A stretch of 64,000 bases of DNA from CAWAND01 sp963783335 (GTDB lineage: Bacteria > Chloroflexota > Anaerolineae > Anaerolineales > E44-bin32). Both the position numbers and the translations under genes were made by a program. The stretch lies in the NCBI GenBank assembly GCA_963783335.1, contig CAWAND010000004.1, forward strand, positions 248,001 through 312,000. The letters run 5' to 3'. Below the pieces are notes generated by a model that ran no database searches, was not told the DNA's origin, and saw nothing but the letters and a program-made list of their open reading frames with translations. Below are positions 17,081 through 26,195 of this stretch, one piece after another (position 1 is the first letter of the stretch; each line of letters begins with the position of its first letter).

Positions 17081-18610
17081 ATGGCTGTCCGCGGCCAGGA
17101 CATAACATCTGTGCTCAAACGCCAAATCGAAGAGTTTGGCGGAAAGACCAGTATGGTAGATGTCGGCGTCGTTGTGGACGTCGGCGACGGCATCGCCCAC
17201 ATCGATGGCCTTTCTGGCGCCAAGTTTGGCGAATTCGTCGAGTTTCCCGACACGGAGAGCGGCGATGCCGTCGTCGGATTGGCGCTGAACCTGGGCGAAG
17301 ACATTATCGGCACAGCCATCCTCGGGGATGACATCAGCATCAAGGAGGGCGACCTGGTGCGCTCGACCGGCAAGCTGGCCGACGTGCCCGTCGGTGCAGA
17401 GCTGGTCGGCCGCGTGGTGGATGGTCTGGGACGTCCCATCGACGGCAAGGGGCCCATCAAGGCTTCAACCACCTACCCCGTTGAGCGCCTGGCACCCGGT
17501 GTGACGGTCCGCAAGCCGGTCGACACCCCCGTGCAGACTGGGATCAAGGCCATCGACTCCATGATTCCGCTGGGCCGTGGCCAGAGACAGCTCATCATCG
17601 GCGACCGCTTCACCGGCAAGAGCGCCTTGGCCATCGATACCATCATCAACCAGCGCGGCGGGGATCTAACGTGCATCTATGTCGCCATCGGTCAAAAGGC
17701 CAGCAAGGTAGCCCAGGTCGTGGCCACGCTCGAAGAGCATGGCGCGCTGGAACACACGATCATCGTGGCCGCTAATGCCGCCGACCCGGCGCCGCTCCAG
17801 TATTTGGCGCCCTACGCCGGATGCGCCATGGCCGAAGAAATCATGATGCAAGGACGGGACGCGCTCATCATCTATGATGACCTGACCAAGCACGCGTGGG
17901 CCTACCGGCAAATCTCGCTGCTCCTACGAAGGCCTCCTGGCCGTGAAGCTTATCCTGGCGATGTCTTCTACCTGCACAGCCGGCTGCTCGAACGAGCGGC
18001 CAAGATGGACGACGCACACGGCGGCGGCTCCATTACCGCCCTGCCCATCATCGAAACTCAAGCCGGGGACGTCTCCGCCTATATTCCCACCAATGTCATT
18101 TCGATCACCGATGGCCAGATCTATCTCGAGGCCGACTTATTCAACTCCGGCATCCGTCCGGCTGTAAACGTCGGCAATTCGGTGTCGCGCGTCGGTGGCG
18201 CGGCCCAGACCAAAGCGATGCGGCGTGTGGCAGGTCGACTGCGGTTGGACCTGGCTCAGTTCCGCGAGCTGGCCACCTTTGCCCAGTTTGGGACCTCCGA
18301 TCTAGACGCCGCCACGCGCAACCAGCTCGAGCGTGGCCAGAGGATCACCGAAGTCCTCAAGCAGCCTCAGTTTGAGCCGATGGAGCTGGGCCAGCAAGTG
18401 TCCATCATGTACGCCGTCATCAATGGCTATCTGGACGACGTGCCGATCGACAAGGTGAAATCCTGGGAGACAGAGTTCCACGTCTACATCGAGGCCGCCC
18501 ACCCCGAAATCAGGCGGGTTGTCATGGAGACCGGGCAGCTCAATGAAGATACCGAAGAACAGTTGAAGAACGCCATCAAGGAATTCAAGGAAGCTTTTGC
18601 GGTCTCGTGA
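17081..18610 (+). CDS. atpA: F-type ATP synthase subunit alpha
   Basis: The alpha subunit (509 residues) carries the non-catalytic nucleotide site. It has Walker A in GDRFTGKSALAIDTI and the family signature PAVNVGNSVSRVGG. I use the ATG at 17081, eight bases behind GGAGG, rather than the open ATG 33 bases upstream. It lies between atpH and atpG in the standard order. Confidence 0.97.
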   Translation: MAVRGQDITSVLKRQIEEFGGKTSMVDVGVVVDVGDGIAHIDGLSGAKFGEFVEFPDTESGDAVVGLALNLGEDIIGTAILGDDISIKEGDLVRSTGKLADVPVGAELVGRVVDGLGRPIDGKGPIKASTTYPVERLAPGVTVRKPVDTPVQTGIKAIDSMIPLGRGQRQLIIGDRFTGKSALAIDTIINQRGGDLTCIYVAIGQKASKVAQVVATLEEHGALEHTIIVAANAADPAPLQYLAPYAGCAMAEEIMMQGRDALIIYDDLTKHAWAYRQISLLLRRPPGREAYPGDVFYLHSRLLERAAKMDDAHGGGSITALPIIETQAGDVSAYIPTNVISITDGQIYLEADLFNSGIRPAVNVGNSVSRVGGAAQTKAMRRVAGRLRLDLAQFRELATFAQFGTSDLDAATRNQLERGQRITEVLKQPQFEPMELGQQVSIMYAVINGYLDDVPIDKVKSWETEFHVYIEAAHPEIRRVVMETGQLNEDTEEQLKNAIKEFKEAFAVS

Positions 18611-18690
18611 CAGAAGCCCACGTGGGTGACGGGAGGGAAGACCCCCGCCGCCAGGGCAATCTGACCGAGCGGTTCTAAAGAGAGCAGCGA

Positions 18691-19551
18691 ATGGCCAACC
18701 TGCGGCAGATCCGCCGCCGAATACGAAGCGTCGAAAACACCGCCAAGATCACTCGCGCCATGGAGATGATCGCCGCGTCAAAGATGCGCCGCGCCCAGCA
18801 GCGTGTCTTGGCCGGCCGACCCTACGCTGAGAAGATGCGTGAGGTACTGGCTGACTTGGCGGCCCAGCCACGTGGCGGCGGGTTGGATCAGCCGCTGCTT
18901 GAATACCGGGATGTGGAGAACATTGGCATCGTTCACATCACCCCAGACCGGGGGATGTGCGGCGGCTTGAACACCAACCTCAATCGCAACGCAGGGCAGT
19001 TCATCGTTGACAACGAAGCGCCGGTGCACCTGATCACGGTCGGACGCAAAGGCCGCGACTTCATGGTGCGCTACAACCGTGACGTTAAGGCGGTGTTCAC
19101 GGACATGGGCGACAATCCCGGACTTGAGGACGTGCTCCCGATCGCCCACCTGGTGATTCAGGACTACGCTGATCGCAAGATTGACCGGGTCTATCTTTCC
19201 TACGCCCGGTTCATCAACACCGCCGTCCAGCGTCCGGTGATGGAACAGCTCCTGCCGGTCGAACCGGCCCCACTGGAAGCATCTCAAGCCGTAGGCTACA
19301 TCTACGAACCCTCGAGCACCGAGGTGTTGGGCGCTCTTCTCCCACGTTTCGTGGAGATGGAGATCTACCACGCGCTGCTCGAGGCGGTCGCCAGCGAACA
19401 GTCGGCTAAGATGGTGGCGATGCACAACGCCACCGACAACGCCCACGATATGCTGGACGATCTGACTCTGCTCAAGAACAAGGTCAGGCAGGACACGATT
19501 ACGAGGGAGCTTTTGGACATTGTGGGCGGCGCGGCCGCCCTGGAAGGCTAG
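18691..19551 (+). CDS. atpG: F-type ATP synthase subunit gamma
   Basis: The 286-residue gamma subunit is the central rotor shaft. The N-terminal helix RQIRRRIRSVENTAKITRAM and the C-terminal helix ending in NKVRQDTITRELLDIVGGA form the coiled coil that turns inside alpha3beta3. The middle Rossmann-like domain holds TPDRGMCGGLNTNLNR. Confidence 0.97.
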   Translation: MANLRQIRRRIRSVENTAKITRAMEMIAASKMRRAQQRVLAGRPYAEKMREVLADLAAQPRGGGLDQPLLEYRDVENIGIVHITPDRGMCGGLNTNLNRNAGQFIVDNEAPVHLITVGRKGRDFMVRYNRDVKAVFTDMGDNPGLEDVLPIAHLVIQDYADRKIDRVYLSYARFINTAVQRPVMEQLLPVEPAPLEASQAVGYIYEPSSTEVLGALLPRFVEMEIYHALLEAVASEQSAKMVAMHNATDNAHDMLDDLTLLKNKVRQDTITRELLDIVGGAAALEG

Positions 19552-19639
19552 GCGTACACTGCAGGTGGCCGCAGGTTCAGCGCCTATTTACCAACCGACG
19601 ACTACTATTCTCACGATCAAGACTGAGATGGAGTAACCC

Positions 19640-21049
19640 ATGGCAGAAGGCACCAAAGGCAAAGTGGTTCAGGTGATCGGCACGGTCATTGACGTGGAGT
19701 TTCCACCCGACGAGCTGCCATCGCTGCTCAATGCCGTGGAAATCACGCGCGACGACGGCAGCCGGCTGGTCCTTGAGGTCGAACAGCACGTAGGCAACAA
19801 TTGGGCGCGCTGTCTGTCCCTCGGCCCGTCGGAGGGGCTGACCCGCGGCACCGAAGTAACCGACACAGGCCGTCCGATTGCCGTCCCGGTCGGCCGCCCT
19901 GCCCTTGGTCGCATCTTCAATGTCGTTGGCGAACCGCTCGACGACCTGGGACCGGTGGAAGCCGAGGAGATTTGGCCCATCCACCGTCATCCACCGGCTT
20001 TTGATGAACAGGAAACCAGCACGGAGATTCTCGAAACCGGGCTCAAAGCCATTGACCTGGTGGCCCCGTTCACCAAGGGCGGCAAGGTCGGTGCCTACGG
20101 CGGCGCAGGCGTGGGCAAAACAGTCATCGTCCTTGAACTCATTCGAAGCATCGCGGCCGTGCACGAGGGCTTCTCGATCTTCGCTGGTGTCGGCGAGCGC
20201 TCAAGGGAAGGCAATGACCTGTGGCGCGAGATGCAGGAATCGGGAGTTCTCCAGAACACGGCGCTCGTCTACGGTCAGATGAACGAGCCCCCCGGTGTGC
20301 GCGCACGGGTGGGCCTGACCGGCTTAACCATGGCCGAGTATTTCCGCGACGTTGAAGGACAGGACATCCTTATCTTCATCGACAACATCTACCGCTACAT
20401 CCTGGCGGGCATGGAGGTGTCGGCGCTGCTCGGCCGTATGCCATCCGCCGTCGGCTATCAGCCGACTTTGGGCACGGAACTCGGCGATTTGGAAGAGCGC
20501 ATCACATCCACCAAGAAGGGATCCATCACCTCCTTCCAGGCGATCTACGTCCCAGCGGATGACTACACAGATCCGGGCATCGTTACGACCTATGGACACC
20601 TTGACGCGGTCATCGCCCTCGAGCGTTCGATCGCCGAGCAAGGCCTCTATCCGGCCGTCGATCCGCTGACATCTACCTCGCGCGCCCTCGATCCTCGCGT
20701 CGTCGGCGAAGAGCACTACAACGTCGCCCGAAGAGTGCAGCAGGTCCTTCAGCGGTACAGCGACCTGCAGGACATTATCGCCATCCTGGGCATCGAAGAA
20801 CTCTCAGAGGAAGATAAGCTGACCGTGGCCCGTGCGCGCAGGATCCAGCGCTTCCTCTCGCAGCCCATGTTCGTGGCCGAAGCGTTCACCGGCCGGGAGG
20901 GCAAGTATGTCCCGGTCAAGGAGACCGTCCGCGGCTTCAAAGAGATCCTCGACGGAAAACACGACAGCTTGCCAGAACAGGCATTCTTCATGGTGGGCGG
21001 TATCGAGGATGCGGTTGAGAATGCCAAGCGCATGAGCGAGGGAGACTAG
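19640..21049 (+). CDS. atpD: F-type ATP synthase subunit beta
   Basis: The catalytic beta subunit (469 residues) has the P-loop GGAGVGKTVIVLELI, the GERSREGNDL loop with the catalytic glutamate, DILIFIDNIYRY (Walker B; FIDNIYRY is usually FIDNIFRF) and VDPLTSTSRALDP. It is the best phylogenetic marker in this window. Confidence 0.98.
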   Translation: MAEGTKGKVVQVIGTVIDVEFPPDELPSLLNAVEITRDDGSRLVLEVEQHVGNNWARCLSLGPSEGLTRGTEVTDTGRPIAVPVGRPALGRIFNVVGEPLDDLGPVEAEEIWPIHRHPPAFDEQETSTEILETGLKAIDLVAPFTKGGKVGAYGGAGVGKTVIVLELIRSIAAVHEGFSIFAGVGERSREGNDLWREMQESGVLQNTALVYGQMNEPPGVRARVGLTGLTMAEYFRDVEGQDILIFIDNIYRYILAGMEVSALLGRMPSAVGYQPTLGTELGDLEERITSTKKGSITSFQAIYVPADDYTDPGIVTTYGHLDAVIALERSIAEQGLYPAVDPLTSTSRALDPRVVGEEHYNVARRVQQVLQRYSDLQDIIAILGIEELSEEDKLTVARARRIQRFLSQPMFVAEAFTGREGKYVPVKETVRGFKEILDGKHDSLPEQAFFMVGGIEDAVENAKRMSEGD

Positions 21050-21053
21050 GTCG

Positions 21054-21497
21054 GTGGCCACTCAGCGCCTCGAAATCATGACCGCGGAGCGCGAGCTCTA
21101 CTCAGAAGACGTCGAGCTCGTGGTCGCACCAGGCGCCAATGGGCAGCTGGGCATTCTTCCGCATCACGCACCGCTGCTCACCTTGCTTGAGCCTGGAGAA
21201 CTCATGGTCCGAAAGAACGGTCAGGACGAATTCATCGCCGTGACCGGAGGGTTCCTCGAGGTCATGGCCGACCGGATTGTGGTTCTGGCCGACGCCGTGG
21301 AGCGTGCAGAAGAAATTGACGAGGAGCGCGCCTTGGAGGCGATGAAACGGGCTCAGGAGCGACTCGAGACCCGTACCTCTGATCTCGACCTACAGCGTGC
21401 GCTAGCCTCGATGCGCCGAGCCCAGGCCCGTCTGAAAGTGGCCCGCCGTCGACGCAGACGAGAGGGTCGGCCCCGCCCGCCGGACATGTCCGGCTAG
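21054..21497 (+). CDS. atpC: F-type ATP synthase subunit epsilon
   Basis: Epsilon (147 residues) has the N-terminal beta sandwich (GANGQLGILPHHAPLLTLLEPGEL) and a C-terminal helical pair that can inhibit ATP hydrolysis. The tail after residue 130 is unusually rich in arginine. It starts with GTG four bases after atpD and ends the operon. I see no strong terminator behind it. Confidence 0.95.
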   Translation: MATQRLEIMTAERELYSEDVELVVAPGANGQLGILPHHAPLLTLLEPGELMVRKNGQDEFIAVTGGFLEVMADRIVVLADAVERAEEIDEERALEAMKRAQERLETRTSDLDLQRALASMRRAQARLKVARRRRRREGRPRPPDMSG

Positions 21498-21653
21498 AAC
21501 GTCGTTCTCTTCACCTCCCACGCCCAAGCCCCCATCTCGGGGGAGCGGCGAGAGCGGGCACAATCAAGCCATCCTTATCATCTCCCACCAGCCCGACGGG
21601 CGTACTCACACGCCGCCCTGCAATCAGCATCGCTTCCCGCGACCGCCACCCTT

Positions 21654-21669
21654 TGTGAAATCCATCACA
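21654..21669. promoter_or_regulatory. CRP/FNR-type palindrome between convergent atpC and speD
   Basis: TGTGA-AATCCA-TCACA is a perfect 16-mer of the same class as the sites at 13722 and 47063. It lies in a 249-base intergenic stretch downstream of both neighbouring genes, so its target is unclear. Confidence 0.5.
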
Positions 21670-21746
21670 AGCAACGGGACTGCCCTGGACATCGCCACGC
21701 AGCCCGCCCTGCCGAGTCCCATCGACCGGAATGAGTTAGGCAGAGG

Positions 21747-22604
21747 CTAGCGCCGCAGGCTGACCTGCATGCGGTAGCGTGAGCCACGGAAGTAAGTAGT
21801 TGCGAACTCGGCCATCACTCTCGGCTCGTAGAATTTGCAGCTGAAGATATCCAGGTAGGCGGAATTCGAGGCGTTGGCGAAATGGCCCGAAACCAGCGAC
21901 GTCTCTATCAACTGGGTCATCGAAAAGCCCGCCACACGTTCCTCCGCACCGAAGTTGACCACCTGACATTCACCAAATCGCTTCATGCCCAGACGGTCAC
22001 ACAGCTGGCGGACAAACTCACGGATATTCTCGGCATCGCGAATTGCGGATGGCTCGCAATCATAGATGTCCACAGATGCCGACAGCCCCCAAGCCTGGGC
22101 CTCAGCATACTTCTCTTCCCAAGACCAAGCGAAGCGCTGTGGCACTGGTGCGCCGTTGGTTGATGGGGCAGCGCTGGCATGGTCCTGCCAAGGAATCCCG
22201 CGGTACAGGTCGGCGGACCTCATCGCAGTGCCCGCCCCAAGGCCCGTCGTGAGTGCCTCGACAGCCTCGTCCAGGCCAAAGGCAGGATCGCTCATGAAGA
22301 GATCAGCCGCGGCGTAGGCATGCTGCGGCCAAGCGTGGACCGCCAAGTGTGATTCGCCGAAAGTCACCACGCCGCTGTTGGCCTGACCATCAAAACCCTG
22401 CAGGGAGGAGTCGATGCCTTGGGCTCCACCCACCTGAGCGGCGTGCGCGAGAAGCTGCACCAATTCGCCACCATTTGCCAGCTTCGCAGGATCGCACTCA
22501 TACAGCTCAACCGTCACATGGCGAGCCAGGGCATAGTTCGCGACCTGCCGCTCACCAGCATTACGTCGGGTAGAGACACCGATTCTTCGCGTCTTTGTGC
22601 GCAT
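21747..22604 (-). CDS. Tandem S-adenosylmethionine decarboxylase (SpeD)-domain protein
   Basis: This 285-residue protein contains two SpeD-like domains. Domain 1 (about 28-130) has GESHLAVHAWPQHAYAAADLF, with Ser85 at the self-cleavage site that forms the pyruvoyl cofactor, and His90. The residues matching Glu72 and Cys83 of the classical bacterial enzyme are Gln94 and Ser105. Domain 2 (about 172-275) lacks the ESH site (it reads IETSLVSGHF) but keeps the DIFSC cysteine. The family decarboxylates S-adenosylmethionine for spermidine synthesis, and SpeD-derived ornithine and arginine decarboxylases are also known. No speE is nearby. GGAGG lies five bases before the ATG. An upstream promoter and terminator suggest attenuation. 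Confidence 0.8.
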   Translation of the reverse strand: MRTKTRRIGVSTRRNAGERQVANYALARHVTVELYECDPAKLANGGELVQLLAHAAQVGGAQGIDSSLQGFDGQANSGVVTFGESHLAVHAWPQHAYAAADLFMSDPAFGLDEAVEALTTGLGAGTAMRSADLYRGIPWQDHASAAPSTNGAPVPQRFAWSWEEKYAEAQAWGLSASVDIYDCEPSAIRDAENIREFVRQLCDRLGMKRFGECQVVNFGAEERVAGFSMTQLIETSLVSGHFANASNSAYLDIFSCKFYEPRVMAEFATTYFRGSRYRMQVSLRR

Positions 22605-22649
22605 TCAAGCCTCCAACGGCCTTGCTTCGCACCCGGTGATCAAGGATTC

Positions 22650-22695
22650 AAAAAGACAGGTGCGCAGTCAGAGCAAATCTGCGCGCGGCCTGTCT
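22650..22695 (-). terminator. Intrinsic terminator inside the speD leader (putative attenuator)
   Basis: On the minus strand AGACAG and CTGTCT enclose an internal loop and a second stem, GCGCAG with CTGCGC, then five T's. It sits between the promoter at 22750-22777 and the speD ATG, about 46 bases before the start codon. It could instead terminate read-through from the importer genes. Confidence 0.65.
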
Positions 22696-22749
22696 AACAT
22701 TCTCGACGATGCACGGGCGTGCGAACCCGATGATATTAGTTTGAAGAGG

Positions 22750-22777
22750 ATAGTACTCGGATTGGCGTCCGTGTCAA
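22750..22777 (-). promoter_or_regulatory. Promoter of the speD-like gene
   Basis: TTGACA (22777-22772) is followed after 16 bases by TACTAT (22755-22750) on the minus strand. The leader would be about 139 bases long and ends in the attenuator-like hairpin. The remainder of 22605-23032 holds no gene I can support. Confidence 0.6.
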
Positions 22778-23032
22778 TGGTCGGCTGTCACAATCTTTCT
22801 GCACTCACAAGGAAGGAAATCAACTTGGATAGTCGCTATTCGGCACAGGCCACCTTGCCCATCCGAAGGCCTTTGCACCCTGCGGAACAAATAGACTGAA
22901 GACTTCACGAATAAGGGGAATTGATCCGACAAACCCAACCGAGGCGGGAACCCTGGTCTCCGCCCGAACGGCTGCCGGCGAATCAACGAGCAATTGGGGT
23001 CCGACTACCGGAAGACGGCCGAAACCTGTGCC

Positions 23033-23908
23033 TCACTCCTTCTCGTAGGACTGTCCCAGTGCTTCAGGCTTGGCGGCTCCGAACCTGGAACTGAACCACT
23101 TGGTGGACATGAGCACGAGGACGCCGATGGTCATGATGAAGGGAACAGCCCGCCAGAGATACCTGGACATAACGTTGGGCAGCACCAGTTGAGGGTTCAA
23201 GGAGAGTTGCCACAGCGTGCCAAACAGGATGGAACCGGCCGTCAAGATGAAGGGGTTCCACATGGAGAAGAAGACCAACGCCAGAGCGATGAAGCCCCAC
23301 CCCAGCAGGAAATTGATGCTCCACACGGGGTTGTAGCTCAAAGAAAAGATCGCTCCGCCCAAGCCCATGAGCATCCCGCTGACCACGACGCTGAGGTAAC
23401 GTGTTCGGGTCACGTTGATACCTGAGACCTCGGTTACCGAAGGGTTCTCCCCGGCAGACCGGATCCGCAGGCCGAGACTGGTCTTGGAGAACATCCACCA
23501 TGTCAGGACCACGAGACTGATACCGAGAAAGAAGAAGGGGGAAACCCCAAATACGGTCGGTAGCCGCTCCAAGCCCAGCGGCCCGGTGTATGGGTAGCCT
23601 ATGTAGGACGTCAGGCCGAAACCAAGGATCCAGATGCCCATACCATTCACGACTTGGTCACCGCCCAAGGTGATCGAGAAGAAGCCATGCAACGCTGCGA
23701 TCAGACCACCGATGGCGATGGCCGCCAGGCAGCCGAGAAGATAGCTCCCTGTGGTCTTTGCCACGATGAAACCCATGGTGGCCCCGAAGAGCATCACACC
23801 CTCGATGCCGACATTCAAGATGCCTGACCGTTGTCCGATTAACTCGCCCAACGCCGCAATCGTGAAGACCGTCGAGGCATTCAGGCTGCGCGCGAAAAAC
23901 TCCAACAT
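23033..23908 (-). CDS. BMP/nucleoside-type ABC transporter permease (second subunit)
   Basis: This 291-residue protein is a hydrophobic permease of the BPD_transp_2 (LivH/RbsC-like) fold. GELIGQRSGILNVGIEGVML near residue 25 and GENPSVTEVSGINVTRTRYL in the cytoplasmic loop are typical of the NupQ/YufQ branch that imports nucleosides or purines with BMP lipoproteins. The ATG at 23908 follows the stop of the upstream permease by one base, so I reject the longer reading. Confidence 0.9.
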   Translation of the reverse strand: MLEFFARSLNASTVFTIAALGELIGQRSGILNVGIEGVMLFGATMGFIVAKTTGSYLLGCLAAIAIGGLIAALHGFFSITLGGDQVVNGMGIWILGFGLTSYIGYPYTGPLGLERLPTVFGVSPFFFLGISLVVLTWWMFSKTSLGLRIRSAGENPSVTEVSGINVTRTRYLSVVVSGMLMGLGGAIFSLSYNPVWSINFLLGWGFIALALVFFSMWNPFILTAGSILFGTLWQLSLNPQLVLPNVMSRYLWRAVPFIMTIGVLVLMSTKWFSSRFGAAKPEALGQSYEKE

Positions 23909-23909
23909 G

Positions 23910-25022
23910 CTACGCCTCTCTCTCCAACTTCTCCCAGACAATGGAATTGCGGTAGAAGAACTGGAAGGCGACAAGTGTGATCATCAAGACACCGAGCAAG
24001 GCGTAGTCGATGCCGTAGCCCAGATGGAGCTGCCCCTGGACGAAGCGGCCCCCGTTGGTCAGCCCGCCGAACAGCAAGGCGAACGGAATAGCTGCCAAAG
24101 GGTTGCCCTGGGATATCAGTCCACAGATGATTCCGTAGAAGGAAAGGTCGCCGAAGTCCCCATAGTTCGTTGGTATCTTGTACAGTCCGGGAACGGCGGC
24201 GAAGTAATGATATCCGGCCAGCCCGGCGATCATGCCGCCCAGGATGAACACGAGCAATGGCACGTTCTGCTTGTCAATTCCGGCATACTTGGCTGCCGAC
24301 GGGCTCAGACCGAAGGCCCTGATCTGATAACCCAAGTTAGACTTGGCAAACAAGAAATACAACAATGCTGCCAGAGCCAAGGCGATGGGGATGGTGAAAG
24401 TCTGACCCCAGGCCATCGGCCCAAAAACGGATTCCGAAAGCTTGAAACCCGTCCCTTCACCGCCCCCGCCCATGAAAGGGCCGCCCTCCTTGATCATAAA
24501 TGCGATCAGCCAGAAGCCGACCGAGTTAAGCATCATGGTCACAACGATCTCGTTGGTGTTAAAGCGACCCTTGAGGAAGCCCGGGATCGCCCCCATCACT
24601 GCGCCTCCCAGGATCGCCCCGCCCATCATCAGAACGATAACCAATACTGGAGATACGGAGGGCGCCTGGGATTCCCGGGCCCCCAGAGCCAGCGCCACGC
24701 CGAACGTGCCCAGCGCGCCGCCGTAGAGCTGGCCAGCAGTTCCGATGTTCCACAGCCCGGCTTTCATCGGAACGATGAAGGCACAGGTGCATAGCAGAAT
24801 AAAGACGGAGCGGTTGATCGTCAATGGCAGGCCGAAGGGGTTGGCAAACCCATAGGAGAATATGGCCCGAAAACCCTTGACCGGACTGACGCCCGCCTGC
24901 AGGAAGATCAGGCCGACCAGCGCCAGGCCGATCAGGATCGCCAAGAGGGAGATGGTCGTGGCCTCTACGATGGTCACCCTGACCTTCTTCTCGAGTTTCA
25001 CCTCGTAGCCACCCAGCCTCAT
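23910..25022 (-). CDS. BMP/nucleoside-type ABC transporter permease (first subunit)
   Basis: This 370-residue permease of the NupP/YufP branch has an N-terminal membrane segment, then MKAGLWNIGTAGQLYGGALG, GRFNTNEIVVTMMLNSVGFW and AFGLSPSAAKYAGIDKQNV, the coupling loop. Its ATG overlaps the TGA of the ATPase gene by four bases (ATGA). Confidence 0.92.
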   Translation of the reverse strand: MRLGGYEVKLEKKVRVTIVEATTISLLAILIGLALVGLIFLQAGVSPVKGFRAIFSYGFANPFGLPLTINRSVFILLCTCAFIVPMKAGLWNIGTAGQLYGGALGTFGVALALGARESQAPSVSPVLVIVLMMGGAILGGAVMGAIPGFLKGRFNTNEIVVTMMLNSVGFWLIAFMIKEGGPFMGGGGEGTGFKLSESVFGPMAWGQTFTIPIALALAALLYFLFAKSNLGYQIRAFGLSPSAAKYAGIDKQNVPLLVFILGGMIAGLAGYHYFAAVPGLYKIPTNYGDFGDLSFYGIICGLISQGNPLAAIPFALLFGGLTNGGRFVQGQLHLGYGIDYALLGVLMITLVAFQFFYRNSIVWEKLEREA

Positions 25023-25543
25023 GGTTGCCCGACTTTCCGCTTCATACCTGCCATCATTGCTCCAATGTCCTCCATTTTGGCGTCCTCGATCGGGACGATG
25101 CCCATGAACTCACCCTCGTAGACAGGTGCCACGCGATCGCTCAACGAAAGGACCTCATCCAGGTCTTCGGAGATGAGCAGAATAGCAGCGTGCTGTCGTT
25201 TTGCTTCCAGCAGCTTGTTCTGGACAAACTCGGTGGCGCCCACATCCAACCCCTGCGTGGGAAGGTTGGCGATGATCAGCCGAGGATTGCGGGACAGGAC
25301 ACGCGCCAGGATGAGCTTCTGGAGGTTGCCGCCCGATAAACTCTTGGCCGAGATGTCCGGGCTGGGCGTGGCGATGTCGTATTCGGCGATCAAGTTGTCC
25401 GTGAGCTCGCGCGCCTTCGGGAAATCCACGAATCCCCAGCTTACGTAAGCGCCGTCAAAATAGTAGTTCATCAGGGTGTTCTCGACCAGCGAGAGGGTGC
25501 CGATCGATCCCACATTGACGCGATCGGACGGGATGTAGCCCAT
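25019..25543 (-). CDS. Importer ATPase, C-terminal part (third frame)
   Basis: This frame completes the second ABC cassette: GMGYIPSDRVNVGSIGTLSL, the signature LSGGNLQKLILARVLSRNP and IIANLPTQGLDVGATEFV, which replaces a normal Walker B as in other tandem sugar/nucleoside ATPases. It joins the middle frame near 25560-25575 through one extra base. Confidence 0.88.
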   Translation of the reverse strand: MGYIPSDRVNVGSIGTLSLVENTLMNYYFDGAYVSWGFVDFPKARELTDNLIAEYDIATPSPDISAKSLSGGNLQKLILARVLSRNPRLIIANLPTQGLDVGATEFVQNKLLEAKRQHAAILLISEDLDEVLSLSDRVAPVYEGEFMGIVPIEDAKMEDIGAMMAGMKRKVGQP

Positions 25544-26195
25544 ACCCTTCTTCCATCGCTCCAGGCTGCTTGCACGACTTCAGGTCAACGCCGTCGATTG
25601 ACACTCGGCCGGCCTCCGCCTTTCGCAGCCCGGCCAGCACTTCGGCCAGGATCTGCTGGCCGTTCCCTGATACTCCGGCAATTCCGAAGATTTCGCCTTC
25701 ATGGACGGTAAAGGAGACACCTTTCAGCGCCAGCTGATCCTTGTCGTTCAAGGCGGAAAGGTCTTGAACTTCAAGAATGGGCTTGCCCCTTTCGACCTCG
25801 ACATGCTCAATCCGGAAGACAACTTCGCGCCCGACCATTTCCTTGGCCAGGCTGCTCTCCGTCGCTTCCGCCGTACGCAGGCGAGCGGTGACCTTGCCCC
25901 GCCGAAGCACCGTGACCCGGTCGCTCACGGCCAGAACGATAGGAAGCTTATGGGTGATGAACGGAACCAGCGCAAGATTGTCGCCGGTCATAAACCGGAT
26001 CAACTCAAGGAGCTTTTCTGTTTCCGGAGGCGCAAGGGCAGAAGTCGGTTCATCCAGGATGAGGATCCTGGCACCTCGATAGAGAAGTCTTGAGGATCTC
26101 CACGACTTGCTTCTCACCCTCTGACAGCTGCCACACTTTGGCCTTGAGGTCGATCTTGAAACCATATCGGTCGCAAAGCTCATTAATTTCGTCAC
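25455..26195 (-). CDS. Importer ATPase, middle part (second frame)
   Basis: Coding sequence in this frame begins near 26085. It holds the first cassette's Walker B (ARILILDEPTSAL), the H-loop, and the start of the second cassette, whose degenerate P-loop reads GIAGVSGNGQQIL. It is bounded by two single-base insertions. Confidence 0.88.
   Translation of the reverse strand: MTKLMSFATDMVSRSTSRPKCGSCQRVRSKSWRSSRLLYRGARILILDEPTSALAPPETEKLLELIRFMTGDNLALVPFITHKLPIVLAVSDRVTVLRRGKVTARLRTAEATESSLAKEMVGREVVFRIEHVEVERGKPILEVQDLSALNDKDQLALKGVSFTVHEGEIFGIAGVSGNGQQILAEVLAGLRKAEAGRVSIDGVDLKSCKQPGAMEEGYGLHPVRSRQCGIDRHPLAGREHPDELLF

Noticed and set aside
22605..23032. Possible terminator or riboswitch in the hairpin near 22950-22975 after the importer permease
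   Set aside because: The stem is only five to six pairs and is not followed by a T-tract on the minus strand.
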